From: Luteitalea sp. TBR-22
GTDB taxonomy: Bacteria > Acidobacteriota > Vicinamibacteria > Vicinamibacterales > Vicinamibacteraceae
Assembly: GCF_016865485.1 (NCBI RefSeq)
Contig: NZ_AP024452.1
Coordinates: 3,742,501 to 3,806,500, forward strand
Direction: 5' to 3'
DNA: 64,000 nt
Of the stretch, positions 25,838 to 34,421 are shown in pieces. Below the pieces are notes generated by a model. That model made no database searches, was not told where the DNA came from, and saw only the letters and a program-made list of their open reading frames with translations. Within the stretch, counting starts at the first letter, position 1. The number at the start of each line of letters is the position of its first letter. The position numbers and the translations under genes are program-made.

Positions 25838-28378
25838 CTATTCGGCCCGGAGGACGGCGAGGGGCCGCTTGCGCACCACGTCGAGGCTGGCCAGGATTCC
25901 CACCACCCCCACGAGCAGCGCGGTCAGCAGAATTCCCAGCGCGACGGTGCCGGTTGCGGGCCGCCACGGCATGTCGAACAGGTACCGGGAGGCCGCCCAG
26001 CTCAGCGCCAACGCGCCCAGCGCCCCGACCACGCCGCCGAGGGCGCCGAGGCCGAGATACTCGAGCGCGACCATGGCCGTGATGGTGCGCGGCGTGGCGC
26101 CGAGCGTCTTCAGGATGGCCGACTCGTAGAGCCGCTGGAACCGGGTCATGGCCACCGAGCCGACGACGATCAGCACGCCGCTGAAGAGCGCCAGCCCGCC
26201 CACCGCCGAGATCGCCAGGGACACGTTCTGGAGGATGCCCTGCGCGGCGCGCACGACCTCGCGCACGTCGACGGCCGAGACGTTGCCATGCGCGGCCACG
26301 AGGTCGCGCTGCAGTCGCGCCCGCGCTTCGGGCGTCTCCGGGCCGCGCAGCACGCCCATGAACCCGTGGGGCGCCTTCTCGAGCACGCCCGGACGGAACA
26401 CGAACATGAACCCGCCCGAGCGGACGTCGTTCCAGTCGACGTTGCGCACGGAGGTGACCCTGGCCTCGATGACGCGGCCGAGCACGTCGAAGCGGATGAC
26501 GTCGCCCATCTGCAGGCCGGCGTTGCGGCGCAGCGACTCCTCGATCGACACCTCGGGCATCCCGGCGGGCGTCGACGGCCAGAGCGCCCCGCCATCGACC
26601 AGCGTTTCGTTGGCCTCGAGCCCGTCGCGGTAGGTGATCACGAACTCGCGGCCGAGTCCCTGCCGGCCAGACACGCCCTCCACCCCGTCGAGCGACGACG
26701 AGGCGCCGCGCACCCCGGTCACCCGCGCCCGCAGCACCGGGATCAATCGGAGTCCTCGCGCGCCGCGCGTCGCGGCGACGACGCGTTCGACGTCGGCCAC
26801 CTGGTCGCGCTGCACGTCGAGCAGGAACATGTCGGGCGCATCGGGCCTGAGGTCGAGCGAGAACTGCTGCAGCAGCGAGCCCTGCACGAGCCGGACGCCG
26901 AGGATGAAGAACGCGCCGAGGCCGACGGCCAGCAGGATGACGCGCGTCTGGTTGCCGGGGCGAGCCAGGCTGAGCACGGCGTGGCGCAGGGCGAACACGC
27001 GCGACCGTCGCAGTGGCCGGACGAGCCGCACGACGGCCGCCGAGGTGGCAAACAGCACCCCCGTGACCGCCAGCAGGCCGATCGACACGATGAGGCCCGC
27101 CTTCAGCGACGCCGCCTGCCACGACGCGACCAGCGCGAGCGCGACGCCCACGGCCACGACGGTCGCCCACTGGGCCCAGTCGATCCGCCTGAAGCGACCA
27201 CCGAGCGACGTGCGCGCGGACTCGTCGCGAAGCAACCACAGCGGCCGGACGCGGCGCACCTCGAGCAGGGGCACCAGCGCGAACAGCAGCGACACGAGCA
27301 CGCCGACGGCGACCGCCTGCAGCGAGGCCTCTGGCGTCAGCCGGGCCTCCAGCCTGTCGAGGCCGAAGAGTCCGCCGGGCATGAACCGCAGCGCCACGCC
27401 ACCGAGCGCGAGGCCGAGCAGGCTTCCCAGCAGCCCGAGCGTCGCGACCTGGGCGACGTAGATGCCGAGAATCTGACGGCTGGTGGCGCCGAGGCACTTC
27501 ATGACCGCGATGCTGCGGATGCGCTGCCCGATGAAGACGCGCGTCACGCTCCACACGCCGATGCCGCCGAGCACGACCATGACGAAGCCGATGAGGCTCA
27601 GGTAGTTCTCGGCGACGCGCAGGTCCTCACCGAGGCGATCCTCGGTGGACCGGTAGGAGCGGGCGGAGACGAAGGTGCCCTTGAACTGCTCCTGCACGCG
27701 CTCCACCAGCGGCGAGATGCCCGCCTCGTCGACCTTCATGAGGATCGCGAATCGCGCCCGGGCGCCGTACTGGAGCAGCCCCGTGTCCTGGAGCGCCGAC
27801 CGCGCGATGATCACGCGGGGTCCGAGGCTGAACATGCCGGCGCGGCGGCCCGGCTCCCGCTCGATCAGGCCGCGGATCGTGAAGGTGCCGTCGCCGATCC
27901 GCACCTGGTCGCCGACCGCGATGTCCAGTTGCACGAGCAGTTCCGGCCGCACGAGCGCGCCGCGCCCCTCGAGCAACGCCGGCGAGAATCGCTGATCGCG
28001 CAGCGCGAGTTCGCCGTAGAGCGGGTAGCCCGGATCGACGGCCTGCAGCTCGGCCATGCGGGCGACGGGCTTGGTCTCGTCGGCCGGCCGCACCATCGTG
28101 GCCAGCTCGACCACCTCGACGCGTTGCCGGACGGGCGCGGCCGCGATGGCGGCGTCGATCTTGGCGCGCACGTCGGCCGGCCAGGGTCGGTTGGTGGAGA
28201 AGACGACATCGGCGGCGGTCAGCGTCCGCGCCTCGCGGACGAGCGCCTCGCGGACGTTCTGGATCACCGAGCGCAGTGCCGCGATCGCGCCGACGCCGAT
28301 CGCCACGCACAGGAAGAAGAACAGCAGCCGGCCCCAGGCGGCGCGCAGTTCGCGCCACACCATGCGGAGGGTGAACAC
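25838..28378 (-). CDS. ABC transporter permease with two FtsX-like domains
   Basis: This 846-residue membrane protein is a full-length tandem permease: TM1 near residues 15-38, a MacB-like periplasmic domain, three segments at about 255-365, one near residues 405-425, a second periplasmic domain, and three segments near residues 720-835. It ends with KRPLAVLRAE, typical of YbbP/LolC-type permeases. The ATPase gene follows upstream three bases away and an SGNH esterase is next. The set YbbA-YbbP-TesA is a known neighbourhood. A role in exporting lipoproteins or lipids from the inner membrane is inferred. Confidence 0.93.
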   Translation of the reverse strand: MFTLRMVWRELRAAWGRLLFFFLCVAIGVGAIAALRSVIQNVREALVREARTLTAADVVFSTNRPWPADVRAKIDAAIAAAPVRQRVEVVELATMVRPADETKPVARMAELQAVDPGYPLYGELALRDQRFSPALLEGRGALVRPELLVQLDIAVGDQVRIGDGTFTIRGLIEREPGRRAGMFSLGPRVIIARSALQDTGLLQYGARARFAILMKVDEAGISPLVERVQEQFKGTFVSARSYRSTEDRLGEDLRVAENYLSLIGFVMVVLGGIGVWSVTRVFIGQRIRSIAVMKCLGATSRQILGIYVAQVATLGLLGSLLGLALGGVALRFMPGGLFGLDRLEARLTPEASLQAVAVGVLVSLLFALVPLLEVRRVRPLWLLRDESARTSLGGRFRRIDWAQWATVVAVGVALALVASWQAASLKAGLIVSIGLLAVTGVLFATSAAVVRLVRPLRRSRVFALRHAVLSLARPGNQTRVILLAVGLGAFFILGVRLVQGSLLQQFSLDLRPDAPDMFLLDVQRDQVADVERVVAATRGARGLRLIPVLRARVTGVRGASSSLDGVEGVSGRQGLGREFVITYRDGLEANETLVDGGALWPSTPAGMPEVSIEESLRRNAGLQMGDVIRFDVLGRVIEARVTSVRNVDWNDVRSGGFMFVFRPGVLEKAPHGFMGVLRGPETPEARARLQRDLVAAHGNVSAVDVREVVRAAQGILQNVSLAISAVGGLALFSGVLIVVGSVAMTRFQRLYESAILKTLGATPRTITAMVALEYLGLGALGGVVGALGALALSWAASRYLFDMPWRPATGTVALGILLTALLVGVVGILASLDVVRKRPLAVLRAE

Positions 28379-28381
28379 GGG

Positions 28382-29113
28382 TCAGCGCCCCTCGCCCGGA
28401 TGCGCGGACGTGCCGGCACCCACCAGGGCAGCCCGGCCATCCTCCCGTTCGATCCGCTCGACGACGCGTCCGTCGCGCATGACGATCTGCACGTCGGCGC
28501 GCGCGGCGAGTTCCCGGTCGTGCGTGACCAGCACCAGCGTCGTCCCACGCGCGCGGTTGACGTCGAGCAACAGGTCCACGACGTGCTGGCCGTTGGCCGA
28601 GTCGAGGTTCCCCGTCGGCTCGTCGGCCAGGAGCACCTTCGGTTCGTTGGCCAGCGCCCGCGCCAGGGCGACCCGCTGCTGCTCGCCGCCGGAGAGCTGC
28701 GAGGGATAGTGGTGCACCCGCGCATCGAGGCCGACCTCGTGCAGCAGGCGGGTCGCGCGGGCATGGGCATCGCGCACGCCGGCCAGTTCCATCGGCACCA
28801 GCACGTTCTCGAAGGCGGTGAGCGACGGCATCAGGTGGAAGAACTGGAACACGAAGCCGATCAGCCGGCCGCGGAGGCGGGCGAGCGCGTCCTCGCCGAG
28901 CGTCGTGATCGTCGTGCCGTCGATGACGATCTCCCCGGTCGACGGCGCGTCGAGGCCGGCCATCAGGCCGAGCAGCGTGCTCTTGCCGCTGCCCGAGGGG
29001 CCGACGATGGCCAGGGTGCGGCCAGCCGGAATGGTGAGATCCAGGGGATGGAGGATGGTCAGCGGCGAGCCGCCGCTGTCCACCGTCTTCGACACGCCAC
29101 GCAGTTCGATCAT
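28382..29113 (-). CDS. ABC transporter ATP-binding protein (LolD/YbbA-like)
   Basis: The ATG start MIELRGVSKTVDS overlaps the esterase stop in an ATGA junction and gives 243 residues. Walker A is GPSGSGKSTLL near residue 41, the Q-loop FVFQFFHLMPSLTAFENV, the signature LSGGEQQRVALARALAN, Walker B VLLADEPTGNLD and the switch VTHDRELAARAD. It belongs to the MacB/LolD family that works with long FtsX-type permeases such as the one downstream. Confidence 0.95.
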   Translation of the reverse strand: MIELRGVSKTVDSGGSPLTILHPLDLTIPAGRTLAIVGPSGSGKSTLLGLMAGLDAPSTGEIVIDGTTITTLGEDALARLRGRLIGFVFQFFHLMPSLTAFENVLVPMELAGVRDAHARATRLLHEVGLDARVHHYPSQLSGGEQQRVALARALANEPKVLLADEPTGNLDSANGQHVVDLLLDVNRARGTTLVLVTHDRELAARADVQIVMRDGRVVERIEREDGRAALVGAGTSAHPGEGR

Positions 29114-29805
29114 GAGGTTGCCAGGGCGCGGGTCAGCAGCGGCTGCAGCGCGCGCCACACGAGATCGGCCACGCGCCGCGTGCCCTCCTCGTTGGGATGG
29201 ATGCCGTCGGCCTGGTTGAGCCCGGCGTTGCCGGCGACGCCGTCGAGGAAGAACGGCAGGAAGGCGACGTCGTGCTCGTCGGCCAGATCGCGGAACGCCT
29301 GCCTGAACTCGCGCGTGTACGCCGGACCGAAGTTGGGCGGCGCTTCCATGCCGCAGAGCAGCACGCTGATGTGGCGCGCCTGAGCCGTGCGGATCATCTG
29401 CGACAGGTTCTCCTTCATCTGCCCCACCGGCAGGCCGCGGAGCCCGTCGTTGGCGCCGAGTTCGAGGACGAGGACGCGCACGTCGCCGTCGAGGGCCCAG
29501 TCGAGGCGACGGAGGCCGCCCGCTGTCGTGTCGCCCGAGACGCCCGCGTTGACCACCTCGACGTCGAGGCCGGCCTTGTCGATCTTCTGCTGCACCAGCG
29601 TCGGCCAGGCCTGCTCGGGGGTGAGGCCGAGGCCGGCGGTGAGGCTGTCGCCGAGCGCGACGACGCGCGGGCGGGAGGCGGTCGGCGGCGGCGCCGCCGA
29701 CGGCGGGGCGGCCGGCGCCTCGGCGGTGCGTTCGGGCGCGGCCTCACGCGCGCACCCGGCGGCCAGCGCGACGAGGGACAGCCCGAGGAAGGCGCGACGC
29801 CGCAC
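29110..29805 (-). CDS. SGNH-type arylesterase/lysophospholipase lipoprotein (TesA-like)
   Basis: The start is GTG (VRRRAFLGLSLVALAAGC), 231 residues, with a lipobox LAAGC. SGNH blocks are complete: block I ALGDSLTAGLG with the catalytic Ser, block II Gly in NAGVSGDTT, block III Asn in LGANDGLRG, and block V DGIHPNEEG with Asp and His. It hydrolyses esters or thioesters of fatty acids in the periplasm. It is encoded directly before a YbbA/YbbP-like transporter; the same association is known in proteobacteria (tesA-ybbAP). It starts two bases from the end of the small 83-residue gene. Confidence 0.92.
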   Translation of the reverse strand: MRRRAFLGLSLVALAAGCAREAAPERTAEAPAAPPSAAPPPTASRPRVVALGDSLTAGLGLTPEQAWPTLVQQKIDKAGLDVEVVNAGVSGDTTAGGLRRLDWALDGDVRVLVLELGANDGLRGLPVGQMKENLSQMIRTAQARHISVLLCGMEAPPNFGPAYTREFRQAFRDLADEHDVAFLPFFLDGVAGNAGLNQADGIHPNEEGTRRVADLVWRALQPLLTRALATS

Positions 29806-29806
29806 G

Positions 29807-30058
29807 CTAGGCCTCCTGCGCCGCGATGATGCGCGCGTCGATGTCGGCCAGCGCCTGCTCGAGCATGCCGCGATGCTCGGGCCGGCAGGCACGCTGCAGG
29901 TCGGCAAGCACGCGGGCCCGCGACAGGCGCAACGCGTCGAGTCGCTGGCGCCTGGCCGCCTCGTCGTCCGACAGGGACGGCTTCTCCGCCGTCGCCCGCC
30001 GGGCGGCCGCGGCGTCCTGCTGGTCCTCGACCGACTTGCTTTCCCAGCCTCGAGCCAT
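29807..30058 (-). CDS. Small Ala/Arg-rich helical protein, unknown
   Basis: An ATG (MARGWESKSVEDQQ) gives 83 residues. A longer in-frame reading upstream runs through an AT-rich heptamer array and is rejected. The sequence is a coiled-coil-like helix (RRQRLDALRLSRARVLADLQ) with one Cys near its end. It is probably the first gene of the tesA-ybbAP-like unit. Similar small proteins occur widely without known function. Confidence 0.65.
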   Translation of the reverse strand: MARGWESKSVEDQQDAAAARRATAEKPSLSDDEAARRQRLDALRLSRARVLADLQRACRPEHRGMLEQALADIDARIIAAQEA

Positions 30059-30075
30059 TGGTTCGTTCCCCCGCG

Positions 30076-30176
30076 ATTTGAAATCTGAAATCTGAAATTC
30101 CTGGCGGCTTGGCCTCCGGCCTTCGCCGCGCCAGGCGAAGCAGGCGCGCGCGTATTTCAAATCTCAAATGTCAAAT
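30076..30176. repeat. Pair of AT-rich heptamer arrays
   Basis: TTTGAAATCTGAAATCTGAA at about 30076-30098 is made of GAAATCT units. About 50 bases on, TTTCAAATCTCAAATGTCAA (about 30153-30176) is made of TCAAATC/TCAAATG units in the opposite sense. They lie between the TonB receptor end and the 83-residue gene and are conspicuously AT-rich against the GC-rich background. Confidence 0.75.
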
Positions 30177-30182
30177 TGCCGA

Positions 30183-31976
30183 TCACTTCACCGTGATGCC
30201 CGCCCTCGCCCATCGGCCCGGCATCGCCACGCCGCGGATCTCCTGATACTGCGCATCGCCGACGTTGGCCATCTCGACGAATGCCGTCACGCGCCGGATC
30301 GGGCGCGAGACACGCAGGTCGACCGTGGTCCACGCCTCGCGACCGTACGGGCGCCGGTGCTCGAGCCGGGCGGCGGTCGACAGGCGCCACGGCAGCGCCA
30401 GGCTCACGTCGCCGCCGACACCGTGCGGCGCATAGTCGTCCACGTACTTCGACAGCCCGGCGAGCCGATCGGTCTCGACCCGGGTGAACGTGTACTGCGC
30501 GCCGAGCGCCAGGGGCCCCGCCTGGCCCCGCGCGAACGCCTCGAAGCCATGGCTGCGGACATCGCGGATGTTCTCGGTGCGCCACCGCACCGTCGCGTCG
30601 GGCCGCACCCAGTCGATCACGTCGCGCTCGCGCCTCACGAAGCCGGTGACCGTGGCCACCCAGGTCCCACCGAGGTACGTGTCCAGGCCCGTATCCGCCG
30701 TCCAGCCCTGCTCGGGCCGCAGCGCCTCGTTGGCGCGGTGGTTGGGGTCGGTGTAGAAGCGCTCGGTGAAGGTCGGCACGCGGAAGGCCTTGCCCACGCT
30801 GGCCCGCCACTTGACCCGCGGCCTGACCGGCAGGGCCACGGCCAGCGACGGACTGAAGGCCGAGCCGAACGTCGTGTAGGCGTCGACGCGCGCGCTCGGG
30901 TACAGGAGAAGACGCCCGACGCGGGCCTCCAGTTCGCCGAAGCCGCTCACCCGGGCCTCTTCACGGTCGCCGAGCGACCACGACCGGAGCCAGTCGCCGG
31001 TGGCCTCGACGCCGGTCGTCAGGCGCAGCGACGACGAGAGACGCCCGCCGACGCGCAGGCCGCCACCGACGACGTGCGTGCGGTGCTCGTTGGCGCGCGC
31101 GCCGAGGACGCGCGGGTCGTAGAGGAACTCGTCGCCGTGCGTCCGGTACCAGGCGTCGCCGGTCACCGACCAGGCCCCGGTGAGCGGGCGCTGGTGGCGG
31201 GCGGCCACCAGCGTCTGGGTCGTCCATTCCTGCGACGGCGCCGGGCCGTAGTAGCCGGCCGCGCCGAAGTCCTTGTCCAGATGCGAGACCGCCAGCGTGG
31301 TGCGGCCGAAGCGGAAATCGGCCCGCACCTGCTGGTGGACGAAGTCGCGCGCCGGCGCGAACCCCGACGACCGATCCACCGAGGCGCTCGCCCCCTGGAA
31401 CACCCCCATGGTCGCCGGGCGCCACGCGACCGCCCCCTGCACCAGGTCGTACTGGCCGGCGGCCAGCCGGGCGGTCGGCGCCGAGGCTTCGCGTCTGGTG
31501 ATGATGTTGATGACGCCGCCCACGGCGTCGGCGCCGTGCAGCGACGAACCCGCGCCGGCGAGCAACTCGATGCGCGCGATGTCTTCGAGCGCGACCGGCA
31601 GGTCGCCGTTGTGGTGGCCGGTCTGGGGATCGTTCACACGCACGCCGTCGATCAGGACCAGCGTCTGGCCGAACGACGCGCCGCGGATGCTGATGTCGGT
31701 CTGCGAGCCGAACGGCCCGCGCTGACGCACCCACACGCCGGGCAGCAGGCGGAGCGCGTCGGTGACCGAGGCCACGGGCAACCGCTGCAGGTCGTCGGCG
31801 GTGACGATGGCGAGCGTCCGGCCGACGGCGCCGGCCGAGACCGGGGCGGCGGTGCCGGTGACCACCACCCGTTCGTCGAGGGCCGGCACGGGAGAGGCGG
31901 GGGCAGGTGTCTGGGCCAGGGCCCCGGTCGCTCCCGCAGCGCCGAGCACCACCAGCACGGCGGCAACGGATCTCAC
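30183..31976 (-). CDS. TonB-dependent receptor (BtuB/FepA-like)
   Basis: The GTG start gives 597 residues with a signal peptide ending at ALAQT. A TonB-box-like ERVVVTGT lies near residue 36, the plug domain follows (VTDALRLLPGVWVRQRG, ISIRGASFGQTLVLIDGVRVND, ELLAGAGSSLHGADAVGGVINIITRR), and then a 22-strand beta-barrel ending in a Trp/Val/Lys terminal strand (WARAGITVK). The short barrel and plug resemble vitamin B12 receptors, but the ligand is not proven. The gene is divergent from the dipeptidyl-peptidase gene and has its own TACAAT box seven bases before GTG. Confidence 0.93.
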   Translation of the reverse strand: MRSVAAVLVVLGAAGATGALAQTPAPASPVPALDERVVVTGTAAPVSAGAVGRTLAIVTADDLQRLPVASVTDALRLLPGVWVRQRGPFGSQTDISIRGASFGQTLVLIDGVRVNDPQTGHHNGDLPVALEDIARIELLAGAGSSLHGADAVGGVINIITRREASAPTARLAAGQYDLVQGAVAWRPATMGVFQGASASVDRSSGFAPARDFVHQQVRADFRFGRTTLAVSHLDKDFGAAGYYGPAPSQEWTTQTLVAARHQRPLTGAWSVTGDAWYRTHGDEFLYDPRVLGARANEHRTHVVGGGLRVGGRLSSSLRLTTGVEATGDWLRSWSLGDREEARVSGFGELEARVGRLLLYPSARVDAYTTFGSAFSPSLAVALPVRPRVKWRASVGKAFRVPTFTERFYTDPNHRANEALRPEQGWTADTGLDTYLGGTWVATVTGFVRRERDVIDWVRPDATVRWRTENIRDVRSHGFEAFARGQAGPLALGAQYTFTRVETDRLAGLSKYVDDYAPHGVGGDVSLALPWRLSTAARLEHRRPYGREAWTTVDLRVSRPIRRVTAFVEMANVGDAQYQEIRGVAMPGRWARAGITVK

Positions 31977-31983
31977 TCTTCCG

Positions 31984-31989
31984 ATTGTA
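31984..31989 (-). promoter_or_regulatory. Putative -10 box of the TonB receptor gene, leaderless
   Basis: On the minus strand TACAAT is followed by seven bases and the GTG start. On the plus strand a TACACT at 32005-32010 could serve the dipeptidyl peptidase gene, so the two divergent promoters nearly overlap. Confidence 0.5.
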
Positions 31990-32071
31990 GCGTTGCCCCT
32001 GCGCTACACTCAGCCTTTTGGCCCGGTCCGGTCTTCACGCGCGCCGGCCAGCCCACGAAAGGTCCTGCCCG

Positions 32072-34306
32072 ATGCTGCGTCGCGCCGTCCCTGCCCTGCT
32101 CGTCGCCTCCCTCGTCGTGCCGCTCGCGGCGCAGGCCCAGGTCAAGGGCAAGCAATGGTTCACCTATGACGAGGCCTTCGGCGGCGCGGGCCGTTTCGGT
32201 GGCCAGGCCGGCCTGCAGGCCCTGCCGGCGGTGACGGGCTGGCTCGACGCCGAGCACTGGCTCGAGACGCGCGAGGGCAAGGTCTGGAAGGTGCGAGCGG
32301 TCGACGGCACGGCCACGCTGCACGAGGATCCCGCGGCGCTGGTCGACATCGCCCCGAAGGGCATCGCCACCGGCCCGGCAGCCGCCCGCAGCGCCGACGG
32401 CAGCGTGCGCATCCACCTGGCGGGTGGCGACCTCTGGGCGATCGACGTGGCCGGCCGCAGCGCCCGCCGGCTCACGCAGACCGCGGCACCCGAGGAGAAC
32501 CCGACCCTGTCGCCCGACGGCAAGCAGGTGGCCTATACCCGCGCCGGCAATCTCTACACATACGACCTGGCCGCGCGGCTCGAGCGCCAACTCACCAACG
32601 ACGGCAGCGACACCGTCCGCAACGGCTACGCCTCCTGGGTCTACATGGAGGAAATCCTCGGCCGCGCCACGGCCTATCGCGCCTACTGGTGGTCGCCCGA
32701 CAGCACGCGACTGGCGTTCCTGCGCTTCGACGACGCACCGGTGCCGGTGTTCCCGATCTACTGGGCCGACGGGCAGCACGGTCGCCTCGAGACGCAGCGC
32801 TATCCCAAGGCGGGCGATCCCAATCCGTGGGTGCAGGTCGGCGTGGTCGCGGCCACGGGCGGCCCGACGACGTGGATGCAGTTCCCGCCGAAGGCCGATC
32901 ACTACCTGGCCTGGCTGTCGTGGACCCGCGACAGCCAGAAGGTGTTCGTGCAGTGGATGAACCGCGAGCAGGACACCATCCGGGTGCTGCACGGCGACCC
33001 GAGGACCGGCGCGGTGACGACGGTGTTGGAGGAGACGCAGCCGTCGTGGGTCAGCTGGTACGAGGACCTCACGACGCTGGCCGACGGCGACCTGCTCGTG
33101 CGCAGCGACGCCGACGGCTGGGACCACCTGTACCTGCACGGCCCTGACGGGACGCGCAAGCGACAGCTGACCAGTGGCGCGTGGCGCGTGCGCTCCATCC
33201 TGCACGTCGACGAGGCGGCCGGCGTGGCCTACGTGCTGGCGCAACCCGGCACGATCGGCGAGACGTGGAACACCGAAGTGCGCCGCGTGCGGCTCGACGG
33301 CTCGGGCAGCGAGGCCATCGTCAAGGGGCCCGGCACCCTGCAGGCGCGCGTCGCGCCGGACGGCCGGCACGTTCTGGTGACCAGGTCGAGCGTGTCGGAG
33401 CCGAGCGTGATGACGCTGTACCGCACCGACGGGTCGGTGGTGCGGCAGGTGGGCGCGGCGCGTGGCGAGGCTGCGGCCACCTACGCGTGGGGCAGGACGG
33501 AAGTGTTCACCATCCCGTCGGGCGACGGCTACGACCTCCCGGCACTGTGGGTGCTGCCCCCCGACTTCGATCGCAAGAAGACCTACCCGGTCATCATCAG
33601 CATCTACGGCGGCCCCGATGCCGGCACGGTGCGCAACGCGTGGCAGTCGACGGCGGCGCACTACTGGGCGCAGCGCGGCGTGATCTGGATGGCGGTCGAC
33701 CACCGCGGCAGCGGGCACCACGGCAAGAAGGGCGTCGCCCTGATGCACCGCGCGCTGGGCAAGTGGGAGATGCACGACTACGGCAAGGCCGCCGAGTGGC
33801 TGCGCGCGCAGCCGTTCGTCGCCAGGGACCGCATCGGCATCACCGGCGGCAGCTACGGCGGCTACACCACGTTGATGGCCCTGACCAGCGGCGCGCCCGC
33901 GTTCGACTACGGCCTGGCCAGCGCGCCGGTCTCCGACTGGCAGCTGTACGACTCGGTCTACACCGAGCGCTACATGGACCGGCCGATCGACAACCCCGAG
34001 GGCTACAAGCAGGGCGCCGTGCTGACGCACATCGAGAAGTATCGGGGCGGCCTGCGGCTCTCGCACGGCACCATCGACGACAACGTGCACATGCAGAACT
34101 CCATGCAGGTGATCGACTGGCTCACCGAGCACGACAAGCCGTTCGAGCTGATGCTGTACCCCGATTCACGGCACGGGCTGCAAGCCAGCCAGCGCAAGCA
34201 CTCGGCCCGCGAGGGCCACGACTTCTGGGTGCGCACCCTGCTCGGCGGCAAGCTGCCGACGCCGCCTGCAGCGCCGACCACCAAAGCCGCCGCGGGCACG
34301 CACTAG
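32072..34306 (+). CDS. S9 family dipeptidyl-peptidase IV-like peptidase
   Basis: The start ATG (MLRRAVPALLVASLVV) gives 744 residues with a signal peptide ending at AQAQV. The N-terminal part is an eight-bladed propeller domain (DPPIV_N), with YASWVYMEEILGRATAYRAY typical of the DPP-IV Glu motif region. The C-terminal alpha/beta-hydrolase domain has the nucleophile in GGSYGGYTTL (Ser near residue 593), the Asp in TIDDNVHMQNSMQ and the His in YPDSRHGL. It removes Xaa-Pro (or Xaa-Ala) dipeptides from peptides in the periplasm, consistent with the peptide-scavenging style of this bacterium. Confidence 0.95.
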   Translation: MLRRAVPALLVASLVVPLAAQAQVKGKQWFTYDEAFGGAGRFGGQAGLQALPAVTGWLDAEHWLETREGKVWKVRAVDGTATLHEDPAALVDIAPKGIATGPAAARSADGSVRIHLAGGDLWAIDVAGRSARRLTQTAAPEENPTLSPDGKQVAYTRAGNLYTYDLAARLERQLTNDGSDTVRNGYASWVYMEEILGRATAYRAYWWSPDSTRLAFLRFDDAPVPVFPIYWADGQHGRLETQRYPKAGDPNPWVQVGVVAATGGPTTWMQFPPKADHYLAWLSWTRDSQKVFVQWMNREQDTIRVLHGDPRTGAVTTVLEETQPSWVSWYEDLTTLADGDLLVRSDADGWDHLYLHGPDGTRKRQLTSGAWRVRSILHVDEAAGVAYVLAQPGTIGETWNTEVRRVRLDGSGSEAIVKGPGTLQARVAPDGRHVLVTRSSVSEPSVMTLYRTDGSVVRQVGAARGEAAATYAWGRTEVFTIPSGDGYDLPALWVLPPDFDRKKTYPVIISIYGGPDAGTVRNAWQSTAAHYWAQRGVIWMAVDHRGSGHHGKKGVALMHRALGKWEMHDYGKAAEWLRAQPFVARDRIGITGGSYGGYTTLMALTSGAPAFDYGLASAPVSDWQLYDSVYTERYMDRPIDNPEGYKQGAVLTHIEKYRGGLRLSHGTIDDNVHMQNSMQVIDWLTEHDKPFELMLYPDSRHGLQASQRKHSAREGHDFWVRTLLGGKLPTPPAAPTTKAAAGTH

Positions 34307-34330
34307 GACGGCTCACGGCTCGCGGCTGTG

Positions 34331-34379
34331 GGCTCAGGGCTCAGGGCTCAGGGCTCAGGGCTCAGGGCTCAGGGCTCAG
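34331..34379. repeat. Perfect tandem heptamer array GGCTCAG x7
   Basis: Seven exact copies of GGCTCAG lie between the peptidase stop and hutH. The gap (34307-34421) holds no gene. Confidence 0.95.
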
Positions 34380-34421
34380 TAAGCATGCTGCCATCAGGCG
34401 TTCGGCGTTCGGCGTCAAGCC

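Noticed and set aside
25413-27554. Minus-strand frame fusing a DksA-like tail to a long Arg-rich segment
   Set aside because: The long part is antisense-frame noise under the ABC permease; the zinc-finger gene starts at 25736 (ATG).
34331-34379. CRISPR array
   Set aside because: The repeats are contiguous 7-mers without spacers, and no cas genes are in the window. The same holds for the other heptamer arrays and the 33-bp repeat.
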